Origin: Petaurus breviceps papuanus
Taxonomy: Eukaryota; Chordata; Mammalia; Diprotodontia; Petauridae
Direction of reading: 5' to 3'
Assembly (NCBI GenBank): GCA_028583685.1
Contig: JAMXIF010000031.1
Location: forward strand, 2,837,305 to 2,901,304
DNA length: 64,000 bases
Each line of letters opens with the position of its first letter. Position 1 is the stretch's first letter. Position numbers and translations under genes: made by a program. The notes below the pieces were generated by a model, which did not search any database, had not been told where the DNA came from, and was given only the letters and a program-made list of their open reading frames with translations. Shown here in pieces: positions 1 through 11,367 of this stretch.

Positions 1-960
1 ATCATTTTCCTTTTTATGTCATTTTAGCCAATCTGATAAGTGTGAGGTAGTACCTTGGAGTTGTTTTAATTTGCATTTCTTTAATCAAAAGTCATTTAGA
101 GAACTTCTTAAGCCTCTAGATAGCTTTGATTTCTTCATCTGAAAACTGACTGTTCATGTCCTTTGACTGTTTATCAGTTGGAGAATGGCTTGTATTCTTA
201 TAAATTTGACTCAATTCTCTACATATTTGGGAAATAAGTGAAATTATATATAAAAAATTTCAGTATTTAAATTGGTTTGTGGTTTCCTCAATTTGAGTAT
301 CAGGAATACTTTTGTCCCATAAAAAGGGGTTTGGTAGAGTGCCTTCTTTCTCAGTTATTGAGAATGACTTGTATACTACAAGTATTCATTATTCTTTGAA
401 GACTTTACATATGGAATTCATTCATGAAGTCCATATGGTCCAGAGGAATTTTCTTTAGTAATCATTCTATGATTTAATTGATTTTTATTTCTTAAATTAA
501 GATCTCTCATTTTATTTAGTATTTTATATATTTTGTACATAATCATATATTTCCTTTTAGATTCTTAATTTTACTGGCATAAATTGTGTATAATAGTATT
601 TGATAGTTATTTTAATTTCCTCTTTTGTGGATTTACTTTGTTCACTTACATAATTTGATTTTCCTCTTTTTTTATTAGCTAACATTTTATCAATTTTAAT
701 CTCAAAAATCAGCTGTTAGTTTTATTTATTATTTCTCTGGGTTTTTATTTTTATATATTTGTTATTTTAAAAATATTCTTATTTTTGTGCTTGTTTTAGG
801 TTTGTTAATTTGTTGATTTTCTATTTTAAAATTGTATTCCTAATACTTAGTCCTCTTTTTCCTATTTTGTTAGTACATGTTTTCAGAGAAAACATTTTTT
901 CTCATAGGACTGCTTTATCTGTTATTTAGTCCAAAGATTGTTACAATGAGTTTACATTCT
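1..960 (-). mobile_element. L1 LINE, degraded, 3' part, cut by window edge
   Basis: Positions 1-240 read as the antisense of a marsupial L1 3' region (GATTTCTTCATCTGAAAACT and GGAGAATGGCTTGTATTCTT are hallmarks). Around 400-470 the antisense of an ORF2 segment encoding the Gly-Phe-x-x-Glu-Phe region appears. The distance between the two is too short for an intact element, so it is internally deleted. The part from 480 to 960 is T-rich and only tentatively L1. Confidence 0.55.
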
Positions 961-1183
961 AAATCAGTGTAAAAGTTTAAACAGGGCTATAGAGATCAGA
1001 CAAACCTATGCTACGGGGATTTGTTTAGTTAAATATGATCTGGAATGCCCGCTCCATCTCCCCAAGAGAGACTACAGTTTCCATCCTTATAGAGAGTAAT
1101 AAGATGGTTATAACTATCATTTTTCTTCTGTTTTCAGGAGGGGTATTTCAAGACCAGAAGTATGTCTATTTATAACAAATTAG
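961..1183. other. Unclassified spacer
   Basis: No gene or recognised repeat. Confidence 0.3.
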
Positions 1184-1445
1184 AGGACCTCTAGGTGACA
1201 AAGTAGATAGAGTGCCAAACTTGGAATCAGGAAGACTCATTTTCCTGAATTCAGTTCTGACCTCAGAAACTTACCAGCTGCGTGATCCTGGACAAGTCAC
1301 TTAACCCTGTTTGCCTCAATTTCCTCTTCTGTAAAATGAGCTGGAGAAAGAAATGGCAAACCACTCTAGTATCTTTGCCAAGAACACTGCACATGGGTTA
1401 TGAAGAGTTGGACACAACTTGAAACGACTGAACAACAACAAAATT
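1184..1445 (+). mobile_element. MAR1-like tRNA-derived SINE, full length
   Basis: The copy has the SINE head, the segment TGGCAAACCACTCTAGTATC and the tail ACGACTGAACAACAACA, all typical of the long marsupial MAR1-type SINE. Confidence 0.8.
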
Positions 1446-1477
1446 ATATATCCAATATTTTTAGTATAAGGATTTGA

Positions 1478-1560
1478 TTCTTCATATTGATCAATCAATA
1501 AATACTTATTAAGTGCTATCCACAGACATGGTGCTGAGCACTGGTGGGAAGTAGTCCCAT
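1478..1560 (-). mobile_element. L2 fragment (3' end, antisense)
   Basis: Reads AATAAATACTTATTAAGTGC and the capped 'GTGCTGAGCACTGG' core that form the reverse complement of the L2 3' terminus. Confidence 0.6.
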
Positions 1561-2384
1561 TCCAGGCCAGGAGGGTAACAATAGTTGGTTTAATCTTGGC
1601 CCATTTAGCTCCCCTCCCACCAAATACATAATTACATAAAAGATAATCATAAATAGCAAAAAAAAAAAAATGAAAAAGCAGTGAAACAGTAACTGGGAAA
1701 AGTATTATATAGATTAGTTTAGACAATAAAATACATAAGAGTGAAGAGGCTCTGTGACTCGAGAGCAAAAAGTCTCAGCTCTATCGAAGAAAGAAGAATC
1801 TGTCCTAAGAAGTGTGCTATTAGTAGTATCTAGGCATATAGACACTAGGATATGTGGGAATGCCAGCTTTTTCCAAGTATCTCTGGCTCTGGGGACCCCT
1901 GTTAGCCATTTAAAATTTGTTCCTTGCTGCTTTTTCTCCCAGATCTTCACTCCACTTTTCTTCTCTCCAATGTGTCTCAGCCAATCTGGAATTAAATCTT
2001 TCTCTAAGTATGCAGGGGATAGTATCACAAGGTGTCTTTCACGGGACTCACCTGGGTAGGGTACTATACCAATATTACCCTTGGCTGCCATATCTCATCA
2101 GTTGGCAAGGACATTAAATGATTGCTGGGTCAGATGGTTTCTAGACTTTTTGGTTTCCTCATTGATTTTCATTAATTAGATTTTCTTAGGAAATAATGAC
2201 TTTCAATCAATGGTCTTTTATCCATTTCCCCCTTTTTTTTAAACTGTCAACAGCTTGTTTAATTAGGTCAGGCAGCTGGAATTACTTTATTTATACACAC
2301 AATTTCTCACCATTACCACTAATACTATGACTCAGAATCTTTATAATTCTGATTATTTATTGTCTACCACCTAGGTTGAAAATT
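1561..2384. other. Unclassified intergenic stretch
   Basis: No recognised repeat and no convincing gene. Frames of 101-150 codons cross this area on both strands but have low-complexity, overlapping content without family resemblance. Confidence 0.3.
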
Positions 2385-2715
2385 TTTTCCTGGTTATACC
2401 TCCCCACTACCTTATATTCATCCATATTATCCACATCCCTCCCATGTTCCTATCCCACTCCACCCTTTCATTATGCTTTCTGTAACTTCTATTCTATTGT
2501 CAATAAATTGGTCTTTAATATTAGACCTCTGCCTTCTAACTGGAAATTACTTTGTATTTCTATTTAACTTTATGTATACATGTTGTTTCTCCCCAAAAGA
2601 ATATAAACTTCTTGAGGGTATGATCTGTATTGTGTTTGTCTTTGTATTTAGTGCCTAAAAGAGTCCCTGGCACATAGTATATACTTAATGAATACTTATT
2701 TGATTGAATAGGTTC
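2385..2715 (+). mobile_element. L2 3' UTR fragment
   Basis: Ends with CTTCTTGAGGGTATGATCTG, CCCTGGCACATAGTATATAC and TTAATGAATACTTATTTGA, the L2 3' terminal pattern in sense orientation. Confidence 0.7.
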
Positions 2716-4104
2716 ATAACTGTCAGAAATCAGAGGCAGCGTGTCTTTAGTTGTAGAGACTTTTTCAGGGTTGTGGAAAGTCTATATAAACATACAAACT
2801 AAAACTTTCAGAAGTTAACCATTGTCAGATGCAACATCCACATATTTATCCTCTACCCTATCTTACCCCCTATCACCCACGCAGGTCAGAGGTTAGCTGG
2901 GCAATATTTACCCCGAGACAAAAAAAAAACCAAAACAAAACCACAACACATAACTAGAAGATGTTTAGTTTGCTTAGATACTTTTAATTTTCCACCCTTG
3001 CTTTTTCTTCATGCAGACCAGAGTTACAAGATCAATATTTTTGTTGTTATAGTTGAAAATAAGTAATGTACCCCCAACAAGTCAATATTTGATCTTCAGT
3101 AAATAGGTATTATATAATGCAATATCTTATAAACACTTAGAAGTTATTCATATAATGCCAGTCTTTAAATGTACCAACAGAATTTTGGAATATGCAGGAA
3201 ATACTTCACTCCTATCACCTGGTTGATTTCCTTTGAAACTCTCATTGTCTAGGGCACTAAGTCTTTAGGATGCTACTTTCAGAGTAATTATATACCCTTG
3301 GGGTGGGAAAGAGCCATCAGCAAAAAGAGATTTTGTTAATTTCCTATGAAATATTCTTATAATCTATGCAAACATATTGTTCTCCTGAATCCAAGAGATA
3401 GTTCTCTGAACTTTCTTTATTATACTGGATTAAAATGAGAAAGAAGAATCTATAATCATTGCCCTCCCCATTCTTACTTGAAAAACTGCTTAGTAAAATC
3501 ATTCTTTGGAGAATATAGAATTATAACCCTTTAGAACTGAAAGAGACCTTAGTCCATCAATCTTACAGTATATCTAAACATTTGAAGGAAGCAGCTAACT
3601 TTTGTTTCTAACTTAGAGTAGGGTTTTGTTTTTGTTTTGGATAATAAAATGTTATATTTTGGGGCTGGGAAAGGAAAAAGGGGTGGGGATAGGGAGGAAA
3701 ATTACACGAAATTTCATCCAGACCTGAATGTTAGAGAGACCTAAATTTGAGTATAATATTAAACTATTTGTTCTCTTGAGACTATTTTGCTTTCCCTCCA
3801 CCAACTACCAGCTCATAACAGTGCCTGGCACAGTGTAGATATTTAATAAAGGCTTGTTGAATGATTAATAAAGATTGGTGGCACTAGAGATCATTAGAAT
3901 AATCTTCATTACTTGATACATCAGCACCTGAGCATTAAGTTGAAACCAGGAACCAGAAAATTAGCATCACACTAAAATCATCCTTATATCTTCATTGTAT
4001 TTATAGACCCCTGACTGGTAGTAGCTACAGTTTTTCTCAACTTTGATGAATTTCCTTTAAGGGAGTTTGATTCCTGTATTAGTCTGGAGATTTCTGGAAT
4101 CAAT
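2716..4104. other. Unclassified stretch with a small L2 terminus
   Basis: Mostly unique-looking sequence. At about 3795-3865 the sequence CAGTGCCTGGCACAGTGTAG followed by GGCTTGTTGAATGA marks a short sense L2 3' end. Positions 3535-3600 carry a weak MIR-like trace. Confidence 0.4.
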
Positions 4105-4346
4105 TTTTCTTAAATCCTTTCCTTTTCCTTTTCCTTTTCCTTTTCCTTTTCCTTTTCCTTTTCCTTTTCCTTTTCCTTTTCCTTTTCCTTTTCCTTTTCC
4201 TTTCCTTTCCTTTCCTTTCCTTTCCTTTCCTTTCCTTTCCTTNNNNNNNNNNTCCTTTCCTTTCCTTTCCTTTCCTTTCCTTTCTCCTTTCCTTTCCTTT
4301 CTCCTTTCCTTCCCCTCCCTCCTTCCTTCCTTCCCTCCTTCCTTCC
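4105..4346. repeat. (CCTTTT)n / (CCTTT)n polypyrimidine microsatellite with a 10-N gap
   Basis: About 90 bases of a CCTTTT hexamer repeat pass into a CCTTT pentamer array, then CCTT-rich tetramers. Ten undetermined bases lie at 4243-4252, so the true length is unknown. It abuts the poly(T) end of an inverted SINE, so it probably grew from the SINE A-tail. Confidence 0.95.
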
Positions 4347-4516
4347 TTCTTTTTTTTTTTGCTTTTTAGAGGGGGGAAGGCAGGGCAATTGGGGTTAAGT
4401 GCCTTGCCCAAGGTCACATGACTAGTAAGTGTTAAGTGCCTGAGGCCAAATTTAAACTCAGGTCCTCCTAACTCCAGGGCCAGTGTTGTATTCATAGTAT
4501 CACCTAGCCACCCCCA
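4347..4516 (-). mobile_element. WSINE1-like SINE
   Basis: Minus-strand copy: antisense of the A-tail, then GGGGTTAAGTGCCTTGCCCA, AGGTCACATGACTAGTAAGT and the CTAACTCCAGGGCCAG head. Confidence 0.85.
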
Positions 4517-5046
4517 TATTTTCTTTACTTTAGATATTGCCTTTCTTCCTGAGGGTCTTTCCATTACATAATTCTCACTTAAGAAACTAATAAATTAATT
4601 TTCTGTTACATTTGACTCAGAAGTTAGTTCTGGATCTGATCAGTAATTAATATGAGGAATCTTATGTCTTCCTTACCCTTACCTAGTTGTTGTTGTTGTT
4701 TTTACAGATAGAGTCAGACTATTGTTCTGTGATCCCTTGTTAACTGGTTCGATGTTAAGTAAATGTGATTAGCCAAAACACTACACACTGAACCTGAGAT
4801 AACATGGTACCTTGTACATGTTCCCTTATCCAGTCTTCTAATTTGATGTTGGTATTTAACCTTTGTTTCTACTAGTTGATGATCTGACTTCACCTAGACA
4901 GTTAATTGGGAAATGATTCCTACATCAATAATAAGATGTTTGCCATGTCCAGTACTTTCTTACTATATTCTTGAAGAAAACATTCAGGATATGCAGGTAT
5001 GAAACTTTAGTCTATAAATCTTTGGCCTTTCCCTTCTGCACTTAAC

Positions 5047-5048
<2 letters not shown>
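4517..5048. other. Unclassified spacer
   Basis: No gene or recognised transposon, apart from a short GTT run near 4687. Confidence 0.3.

Positions 5049-5108
<60 letters not shown>
5049..5108. repeat. (CA)n dinucleotide microsatellite
   Basis: About 29 uninterrupted CA units. Confidence 0.98.
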
Positions 5109-5109
<1 letters not shown>

Positions 5110-5152
5110 TCCTATTTTTTTCACTCTTATGCCCACCTTTGAAGTCACCAAT

Positions 5153-5184
<32 letters not shown>
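5153..5184. repeat. (GA)n dinucleotide microsatellite
   Basis: GA units with a single A interruption, 45 bases from the CA array. Confidence 0.95.
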
Positions 5185-5283
5185 TGGACTTGTAGGTTGA
5201 GTGCTTTGTAGGACTCTTTTATCTTCTGCAATAGATGTTGGCACATAGACTGCAATTGTTTTCATAGTGGCCTCTTCACTTAT

Positions 5284-5443
5284 TTTTATTTTTTTAAGCA
5301 ATCGGGGTTAAGTAACTTGCTCAAGGTTACACAGCCAGGTGTTTCTGGTTGGGTGCTAAGTGTCTGAGCCCAGGATTCGATCTCCAGGTCATCCCGACAC
5401 TGGAGCCGGTACTCTTATTCGCTGAGCCACCTGGCTACCCCAA
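5284..5443 (-). mobile_element. WSINE1-like SINE, subtype A monomer
   Basis: Minus-strand copy of the SINE variant that has CTCCAGTGTCGGGATGACCT and CAACCAGAAACACCTGG instead of the usual GGAGTCAGGAGGACC and ACTAGCTGTGTG. The same variant forms the left half of the dimers at 33651 and 41781. Confidence 0.8.
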
Positions 5444-5969
5444 CTTATGACCAAAAGTATCATTTCATGAGATTCTCTTTGCCTTTTAAGTGATCAATGA
5501 AATAAATTCTAGCTTCCACTTAGTTTCAACTTCTTTATTGTTTTCTAGTTTCCTTTATAATGAGAATGTTGATACAAATGTATTTAAATTCTTTTATTAG
5601 TATGCCTACCTGTTCACTTTTGGACTAAAATCTCACATTTGGTGTAGCAACAATTAAACTAACTTTTAGAGACAATGTCAAAGTTATGTTTTCCTTATTA
5701 CTCACCACTTCATTTTCCATGAGTCTACTGCTGTTGTTGTGGAAGTTTCAGGAGTTTGTGAAGAACTGATTTTTTATTTTGCTTTGTTTCAAGGGTCATT
5801 GTGGCCAAATAATTCATCACCTAGTGGCTGACTTGCTGGAGATGAGCCTCCACTTCTTTAGCTATCCTGGATGTCAGTCAGGATCATTTCCATGTCACAA
5901 CAAGACATTGAAGGAGGACACTGTGGAGTCCTGCTAGCATTCTGTATTAGTTTGCTTTAAAGACTGTTC

Positions 5970-6142
5970 AAAAATGAAACAGGATACCTTAGGAGATAAT
6001 GAATTCCCCCTTAAATGGAGGTTTTTAAGTAAAGGATGGATGACCACTTCTTAGTATTTTAGTAGAGTTTCTTTGGCAGGCATAGGCTAGACTAGATGGC
6101 CATGGAGATCAGTTCCAACTCTGAAAGTCTGTGATTCTGCAA
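5970..6142 (+). mobile_element. CR1/L3 LINE 3' end
   Basis: Ends in GGATGACCACTTCTTAG, GGCTAGACTAGATGGCC, AGTTCCAACTCTGAAAG and TCTGTGATTCTG, the typical CR1/L3 terminus with its ATTCTRTG-like tail. Confidence 0.65.
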
Positions 6143-6159
6143 AATTGTGATATAATGAA

Positions 6160-6540
6160 TATAGTTGAATATTATTGCACCGTAAGTAGCTACAAATACA
6201 AGGAATTCACAGAAGCATGGGAAGGCTTATTTGAAGTAAAGTAAATTTAAAAATATAGAATCAAGAAGAGAACAAATAATTGCAACAATAATATAAATTA
6301 AAACATCACTATAAGACAATTAAACTTAAATTAATTGCAACAAACAATCTTGTTCTGAAGAACAGAGGATGTAACATATTTTTCTCCTCTTTATAGAGAG
6401 GTAGAAGATTGGAGATATAGAATGTCAGACTTGTTGCTCATTTTATTTTCTTTGTTACAAAAAAAGTTCAAAGGGGAAGGGGAGATGAGGTTGAATGGGA
6501 AAAAATATTGAAAAATTACTGTGGATTCTTAAAAAAAATC
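6160..6540 (+). mobile_element. L1 3' UTR fragment
   Basis: Starts GAATATTATTGCACCGTAAG and runs through the degraded marsupial L1 3' UTR, to a GTTACAAAAAAAGTTCAAAGG segment. Strongly diverged. Confidence 0.5.
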
Positions 6541-6866
6541 TAATCCTAATTGTGTTTCTAACTCTAACTTGCATATAGTGCCTAACATATAGTGGGTGTT
6601 TAATAATTGCTTGCTTAAGACTTTTATAATAGATATTCTTAACCAGGGTTAATTATTACACCTTTTCTTTCTCTATCTTTATCTGTCCCTTGAAGACTTA
6701 TATGAATCATGAACAAACATATATATGTTAATTTTGTATTTATTAAACAAAGTTTTACACTGCCTATGGTAATACTTTTTTTTTGTTGTTTTCTCTTGTA
6801 CAGCATTCTTCAAGTTGTTTCAAAATACATGTCCCAAATACTATGTGCTTCAAAAATATCATATGA

Positions 6867-7016
6867 TTGGGGGTGGCTAGGTGGTGCAGTGAATAGAGCA
6901 CCAGCCCTGGAGTCAGGAGGACCTGAGTTCAAATGTGAACTCAGACACTTAACACAAAAACTAGCAGTGTGACCTTGGGCAAGTCACTTAACCCCAATTA
7001 CCTTCCAAAAAGCAAA
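6867..7016 (+). mobile_element. WSINE1-like SINE
   Basis: GGGTGGCTAGGTGGTGCAGT head, CTGGAGTCAGGAGGACCTGA, and GACCTTGGGCAAGTCACTTA followed by an A-rich tail. Confidence 0.85.
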
Positions 7017-7429
7017 TATATATATATAATATGCTTACTTTTAAAAATGGTTACTGAAAGCAAAAATTGCATTGTATGTATATGGGCCCCTAATTGGGTA
7101 TTTTTTTTCTTCTGGTGAATTTGTGACCCTTCATAGATGAATACCTCTTAGCCCTATATTAAAAAGATATCCTTGTGAAGGGAACCTAGACCTAAATATA
7201 CTTTTCTTAGGACCCTTTCCCTCCCCTCTCAATTCAAAAGCTTTATTTTTTTTTATCTCAATCTTTTATTTTGCAAAATAATGTTTAGGTTTTTTTTTCC
7301 TTCTGATTTTTCCTGGTAAGCATGCTTAATAATTTCTTTTAATTCAGTGAGGCCTGGTGAAATTTATGCAGTAGTTAAGAATTGGTTCAATGATATATAA
7401 TGCTAGACTTTTTTTTTTAACATACTAGT

Positions 7430-7545
7430 TTATATTAACTTTTCCCTCCTATGTTTTATTCTTTGTTATAAAGGATGCAAGGGGGAAAGAGGATGATAGC
7501 TACATTGGAAAATGCAAGAGGTTTGAAAACAAAAGATACCAATAA
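7430..7545 (+). mobile_element. L1 3' terminus
   Basis: TTATTCTTTGTTATAAAGGA... through AAAACAAAAGATACCAATAA is the terminal pattern of a marsupial L1 3' UTR. Confidence 0.5.
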
Positions 7546-7574
7546 AATATGGTGTTTTTTTAATGGGTTCATCA

Positions 7575-8125
7575 AATCATAGCAAAGTACTGCCAAGCCT
7601 GGTTCCACCTAGACTTTTTCATATTTCTTTCCAACTCTCCCCTTCCCCAAACTCTTTACCCAGCTGATCCATACTCTCTGTTGAAAAGACTTCCACTTTC
7701 CTGCTACTTTGCTTTTGTCTATAACTCTTCCACTCACCTGAAATGCCATTTCTCCTCCTTCATCAAATTCTACCCTTTTCTCAAAATGCATGCCTCAAAT
7801 ACCTCTTCTTAGGGAAAGCCTTTCCTAGGATGAAGTGATTTTTTTCTCCAACCTCTTAAAAATAAAGCATTTATCAAAGCTGTACTATGTATCATATTAT
7901 TAGCCATATAATGCATTTGGCAATTAATCTTGTACTGTTTTATAGCCCTATTCTATTGTTGCCCTTAATTGTTGTTTACTCTTTTTTTTTGTTATTTCAC
8001 TTTTTACTTTTTGTCTTTTAATAAGGTTATAATTTGCTTAAGAGCAGGAAACACAATCTTCTTTGCATCCCCCATAGCACTTAGCACACTACTATATACA
8101 GAGGAAATGAAAATGTGTGGACTAA
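7575..8125 (+). mobile_element. L2 3' UTR
   Basis: Pyrimidine-rich L2 3' UTR sequence (CACCTGAAATGCCATTTCTC and similar) leading to GAGCAGGAAACACAATCTTC and CATAGCACTTAGCACACTAC. A 60-codon reverse frame here is a shadow. Confidence 0.65.
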
Positions 8126-8177
8126 ATAGATTTATGAAAGACTAACTACATCTCAGGTGGTAACTAAAAATAACTTT

Positions 8178-8342
8178 TTAGGGGCAGCCAGGTGGCTCAG
8201 TAAGTAAGAGCACTGGCCCTGGAGTCAGGAAGACCTGAGTCTAAATCTGGCCTCAGACACTTAGCACAAAAACTAGCTGTGTGACCTTGGGCAAGTCACT
8301 TAACCCCAACCACCCTCCAAAAAGCAAAAAAAAAAAAAAAGA
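8178..8342 (+). mobile_element. WSINE1-like SINE with A-tail
   Basis: GGGGCAGCCAGGTGGCTCAG head, CTGGAGTCAGGAAGACCTGA, and a 15-base A-tail. Confidence 0.88.
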
Positions 8343-9568
8343 ATAAAGGCTAGAAGGGTTTGGTTTATATATTTGAATTCTCCCTAATAGTCAGACTTAG
8401 TAAATCTTATAACACTGTGATTTTGAGATCTCTTCTAGACTTGGTTTTCAAAATATTCTATGTAACTTAGTTCTCTTTTACAGTATTTTATTTCTTGTCA
8501 GGTTGTCTACAGAGAAGGTGTATATATGTTTTCATGTGCTTTATTTCCATATAAGTTTCGTATGCCTTTAATTTTTGACAAAGAAAATGTTGCCTATATC
8601 TTCTCTTTTTTTTAATTAAAAAAAAAACTTAAATGAAACAGATACCAATCACTCCTCTGGCTCCAGAGGAAAGACTGTTAGGTCCCAACTTATTACTACT
8701 AAAGATAGAAGTTTTCCTACTACCTTGACCTTAAAAGAGTCAGCCCAGAAGAAAAAAGAGCCAGCTATAGAGAGGAGAGGGGTACAGCCAACTGGAGAGA
8801 AACCAAAGAAATGTCTTAGAGACAGTACAAGGTCAGTGGAAGAAAGCAGTGTGATTTCACTGTACTATACAAAGAGTCTTCCATTGAAATCAGCAGATCA
8901 AGCTGACTTTGTAAATCTTCACCAAGTCAAATGCCAGGATTACCAATGTCAAGGACAATCAAGGAAAAGGTTTGGGATAGAAAGTAGTGATATACCCTTA
9001 TACTCTAATAGGAGAGATCAAATATTAGTCAATTTAAAGTATGTTCTTCAAATAAGAAGTTATAGATTGATTATTGTTCTATAAACAAAGATTTTGGCTG
9101 TCAATTCCCAAAAGGATTAGACTTTTAAAATTAATTGCAAGTAAAATATTAGCCAACTGGCTATAGTTCCAGAAAATTTGGCATGTAGTATGCCATAAAA
9201 AACACCTTTATAAGTTATTGAGCTGTAAAATAATTAAACAAGGGAATTTTGTTACTAAACTTTGTTCCCCCATTGAACAACGTAATAGTGTGTGTAGCCT
9301 TTCTCTCAGATGTATTTCCTTAGATGTTTCCTTTTTAACAGGCAATAAAAACTATATAACCTAAATTGCCTCAGCTTTCAAAAAGCTCAAAGCTACATTC
9401 AGTATTCAGTTGCAGTAACTAACTCATTCCAGGTATCTGACATACATATCTTGGCTTTTTTTTGGACTATTTTTTTGTCCTGTTGTGTTTTTGTTCTGAA
9501 ATTTACCCATTTTGTATGTTTTGACTCTACTTGCTGCCTGAAATCCTTTTGGAAATAGGTGAGACTGT
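8343..9568. other. Unclassified stretch with a 119-codon open frame
   Basis: An open frame on the plus strand at 8725-9084 is the longest non-repeat frame in the left flank. It has no recognisable fold or family; a TGEKPKKC string resembles a zinc-finger linker but there is no finger next to it. Codon context, lack of splice structure and lysine/serine-rich content leave it unsupported as a gene. It could be an old mobile-element or processed-transcript fragment. Confidence 0.25.
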
Positions 9569-9730
9569 GGGGCAGCTAGGTGGCACAGTGAGTAAAGCTC
9601 TGGCCCCAGAGTCAGGAGGACCCGAGTTCTGTTCTGGCCTTGGACACTTACACCCCCCACAAAAAAACTAGCCGTGTAACCTTGGGCAAGTTACTTAACC
9701 CCAATTGCCCTCCAAAAGTAAAAAAAACAA
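9569..9730 (+). mobile_element. WSINE1-like SINE with target duplication
   Basis: GGGGCAGCTAGGTGGCACAG head and A-rich tail. The flanks share AAATAGGTGAG, a target-site duplication of about 11 bp, showing L1-type target-primed insertion. Confidence 0.88.
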
Positions 9731-9889
9731 AATAGGTGAGGGTTATAAATCATAAATGAATTAATCAAGCAAAGAAGTAAACAAATGAAACAGACACCTT
9801 AGATATCATAGGCACTGCTAATGCCAGTAATGAAATTAGTGTTTGCTTAGAAATAGAAATATACTGGGAAGTTATCAGCAAACAGGCTT

Positions 9890-10770
9890 GCATTTCAGTG
9901 GATCTGTGATCTTTTCCAGGTGGGCAATTCTTGTAACAATGAAGATTAGAACCAGCTTCATGCAGCTCATCCCATACATCTCTTATCCATATCCTCCCAG
10001 AAATCCTATGTAAAGGATTTACCAAATTTCTCAAGATCTTACTTTTAGCTTTTTGATATTCTGTGAATATCAAAGTGGCACTTGGATTGTTCTGTTATTA
10101 AATGACCAGTCCATCTCTTTTTCTAATCATATATTTCCTAAATAATATCTTTCAAACCACTTTTGCCATGTAAGACAATACTGGTAATGTACTGAAACCT
10201 ACTTATATCCCCCATTTTTTTCTAGCCCTTTGGATCACCTGCAGTTTTGATTCTTCAGAAACTACTCCATGATTCATAGCTTTACAGCATCATCAGAAAA
10301 AAAAAGTGCTGTTGAAAAGAATTTTTTGTGCATATGTTAGGGAGAATCTTGGTATTATTAAGATTGCTATATAATTTCCTAAATGCAATCCAGTGACTTC
10401 CTTCACTCTCTTCAATTCTGAGCCCACTGTCCATTAGTAGTGACTGCCCAAGATAAATGTACTGATGGCCTAATTCAATGGGTTGCTCATTTAACTGCAT
10501 TTTGTATTTTGTTTTTCCTGTGTTGAACTCATTTGAGCAAATCTCACTGAAAAGGCACTGTTGTAGTTTGGGAATTACATAATATCTTTCCAGAACAGGA
10601 ACAAGAGTACCTTTCAGTGATGGAATGCTTCAGGTCAATGGTGAACACCTTTAGCATGCATACATCTCTTTATTTGATACCTTGCCTGATACTGGTGAGC
10701 AGGAGACCACTGAACCAAGTTATCTATTTTGTTTGATCTCTCCAAGATCTTTTATTTAAACATATGCATG
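9890..10770 (-). mobile_element. RTE/BovB-type LINE fragment, ORF2 C-terminal part
   Basis: On the minus strand an open piece at 10282-10500 reads YIYLGQSLLMDSGLR then AFRKLYSNLN, matching the RTE reverse-transcriptase thumb segment (YLGQ...D.GL...E...GW.AF.KL). Lower coordinates give DII-x-EIYD-x-K-RWTGH, the RTE 'RWAGH' region, in broken frames. Upstream traces at 10600-10760 resemble the VRQGD..SP..F segment. Many frameshifts; dead. Confidence 0.6.
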
Positions 10771-11059
10771 GGAGGCCACTTTTAGAGGAGCATCTTTTAG
10801 GCTATATTTCAGTTATTAGCAAATAATAAAATAATAACCAAGTTATTAGCAAATAATAATCACAACAGGTTATTGTGTATATTCTCTCTGCCTTTCAGTC
10901 ATCATGCAACTGAGTGGTTTGCTGAAGAAAATGTTTTTTGAAAATTTGCCTGTTCTTATATTTTCATTAAGAGTATCTTTGACATATATATAGATCATTC
11001 TCAAAAAGATGTTACTGAACATTTTGGCTCCACAGTTCCAGGGTTGTGCTGTATAGTGT
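10771..11059. other. Unclassified spacer
   Basis: AT-rich, with a local 21-base near-repeat (AGTTATTAGCAAATAATAA twice near 10812 and 10841). No gene. Confidence 0.4.
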
Positions 11060-11155
11060 TTTGTCAATCTTGGAGTCAGAAAGCCCCAGGTTCAAGTCCT
11101 TCCTCTCACACATACCAGCTGTATGACTTGTTGGTCATTGGACAAGGATATCTCA
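11060..11155 (+). mobile_element. tRNA-derived SINE fragment
   Basis: CTTGGAGTCAGAAAGCCCCA, GGTTCAAGTCCTTCCTC and CCAGCTGTATGACTTG are the middle of a MAR1/WSINE-like unit. Confidence 0.55.
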
Positions 11156-11269
11156 CATTTAGGGTACAACAGTTAAATGTATGTGTCTAGATGGTTTTAA
11201 AACTGGAATTCTTAGCATACTCTGACTCCTTTTGTAGGATTATAGATTTAGAGCTTGGAAAAATAACAT

Positions 11270-11367
11270 ATAAATTAATAATAGTAGTGAACATATATGA
11301 AGTGCTTACTATGTACCAGGCACTGTGCTAAGTACGTCACAATTATTTTCTTACTTGATCCTCACTA
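11270..11367 (-). mobile_element. MIR fragment
   Basis: GTGCTTACTATGTACCAGGC and CTGTGCTAAGTACG followed by TTACTTGATCCTCAC is the antisense MIR 3' half. Confidence 0.6.

Noticed and set aside
4067-4564. Open frames of 92-154 codons rich in Phe-Pro or Lys-Glu-Arg
   Set aside because: They are translations of the CCTTTT/CCTTT microsatellite and an adjacent SINE, and cross undetermined bases.
5049-5184. CRISPR-like or regulatory array
   Set aside because: These are simple CA and GA dinucleotide runs.
8725-9084. 119-codon open frame with a TGEKPKKC string, suggesting a zinc-finger gene
   Set aside because: No C2H2 finger (Cys-x2-4-Cys ... His-x3-5-His) is present on either side, and there is no splice or promoter context. 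The linker-like string is most likely chance.
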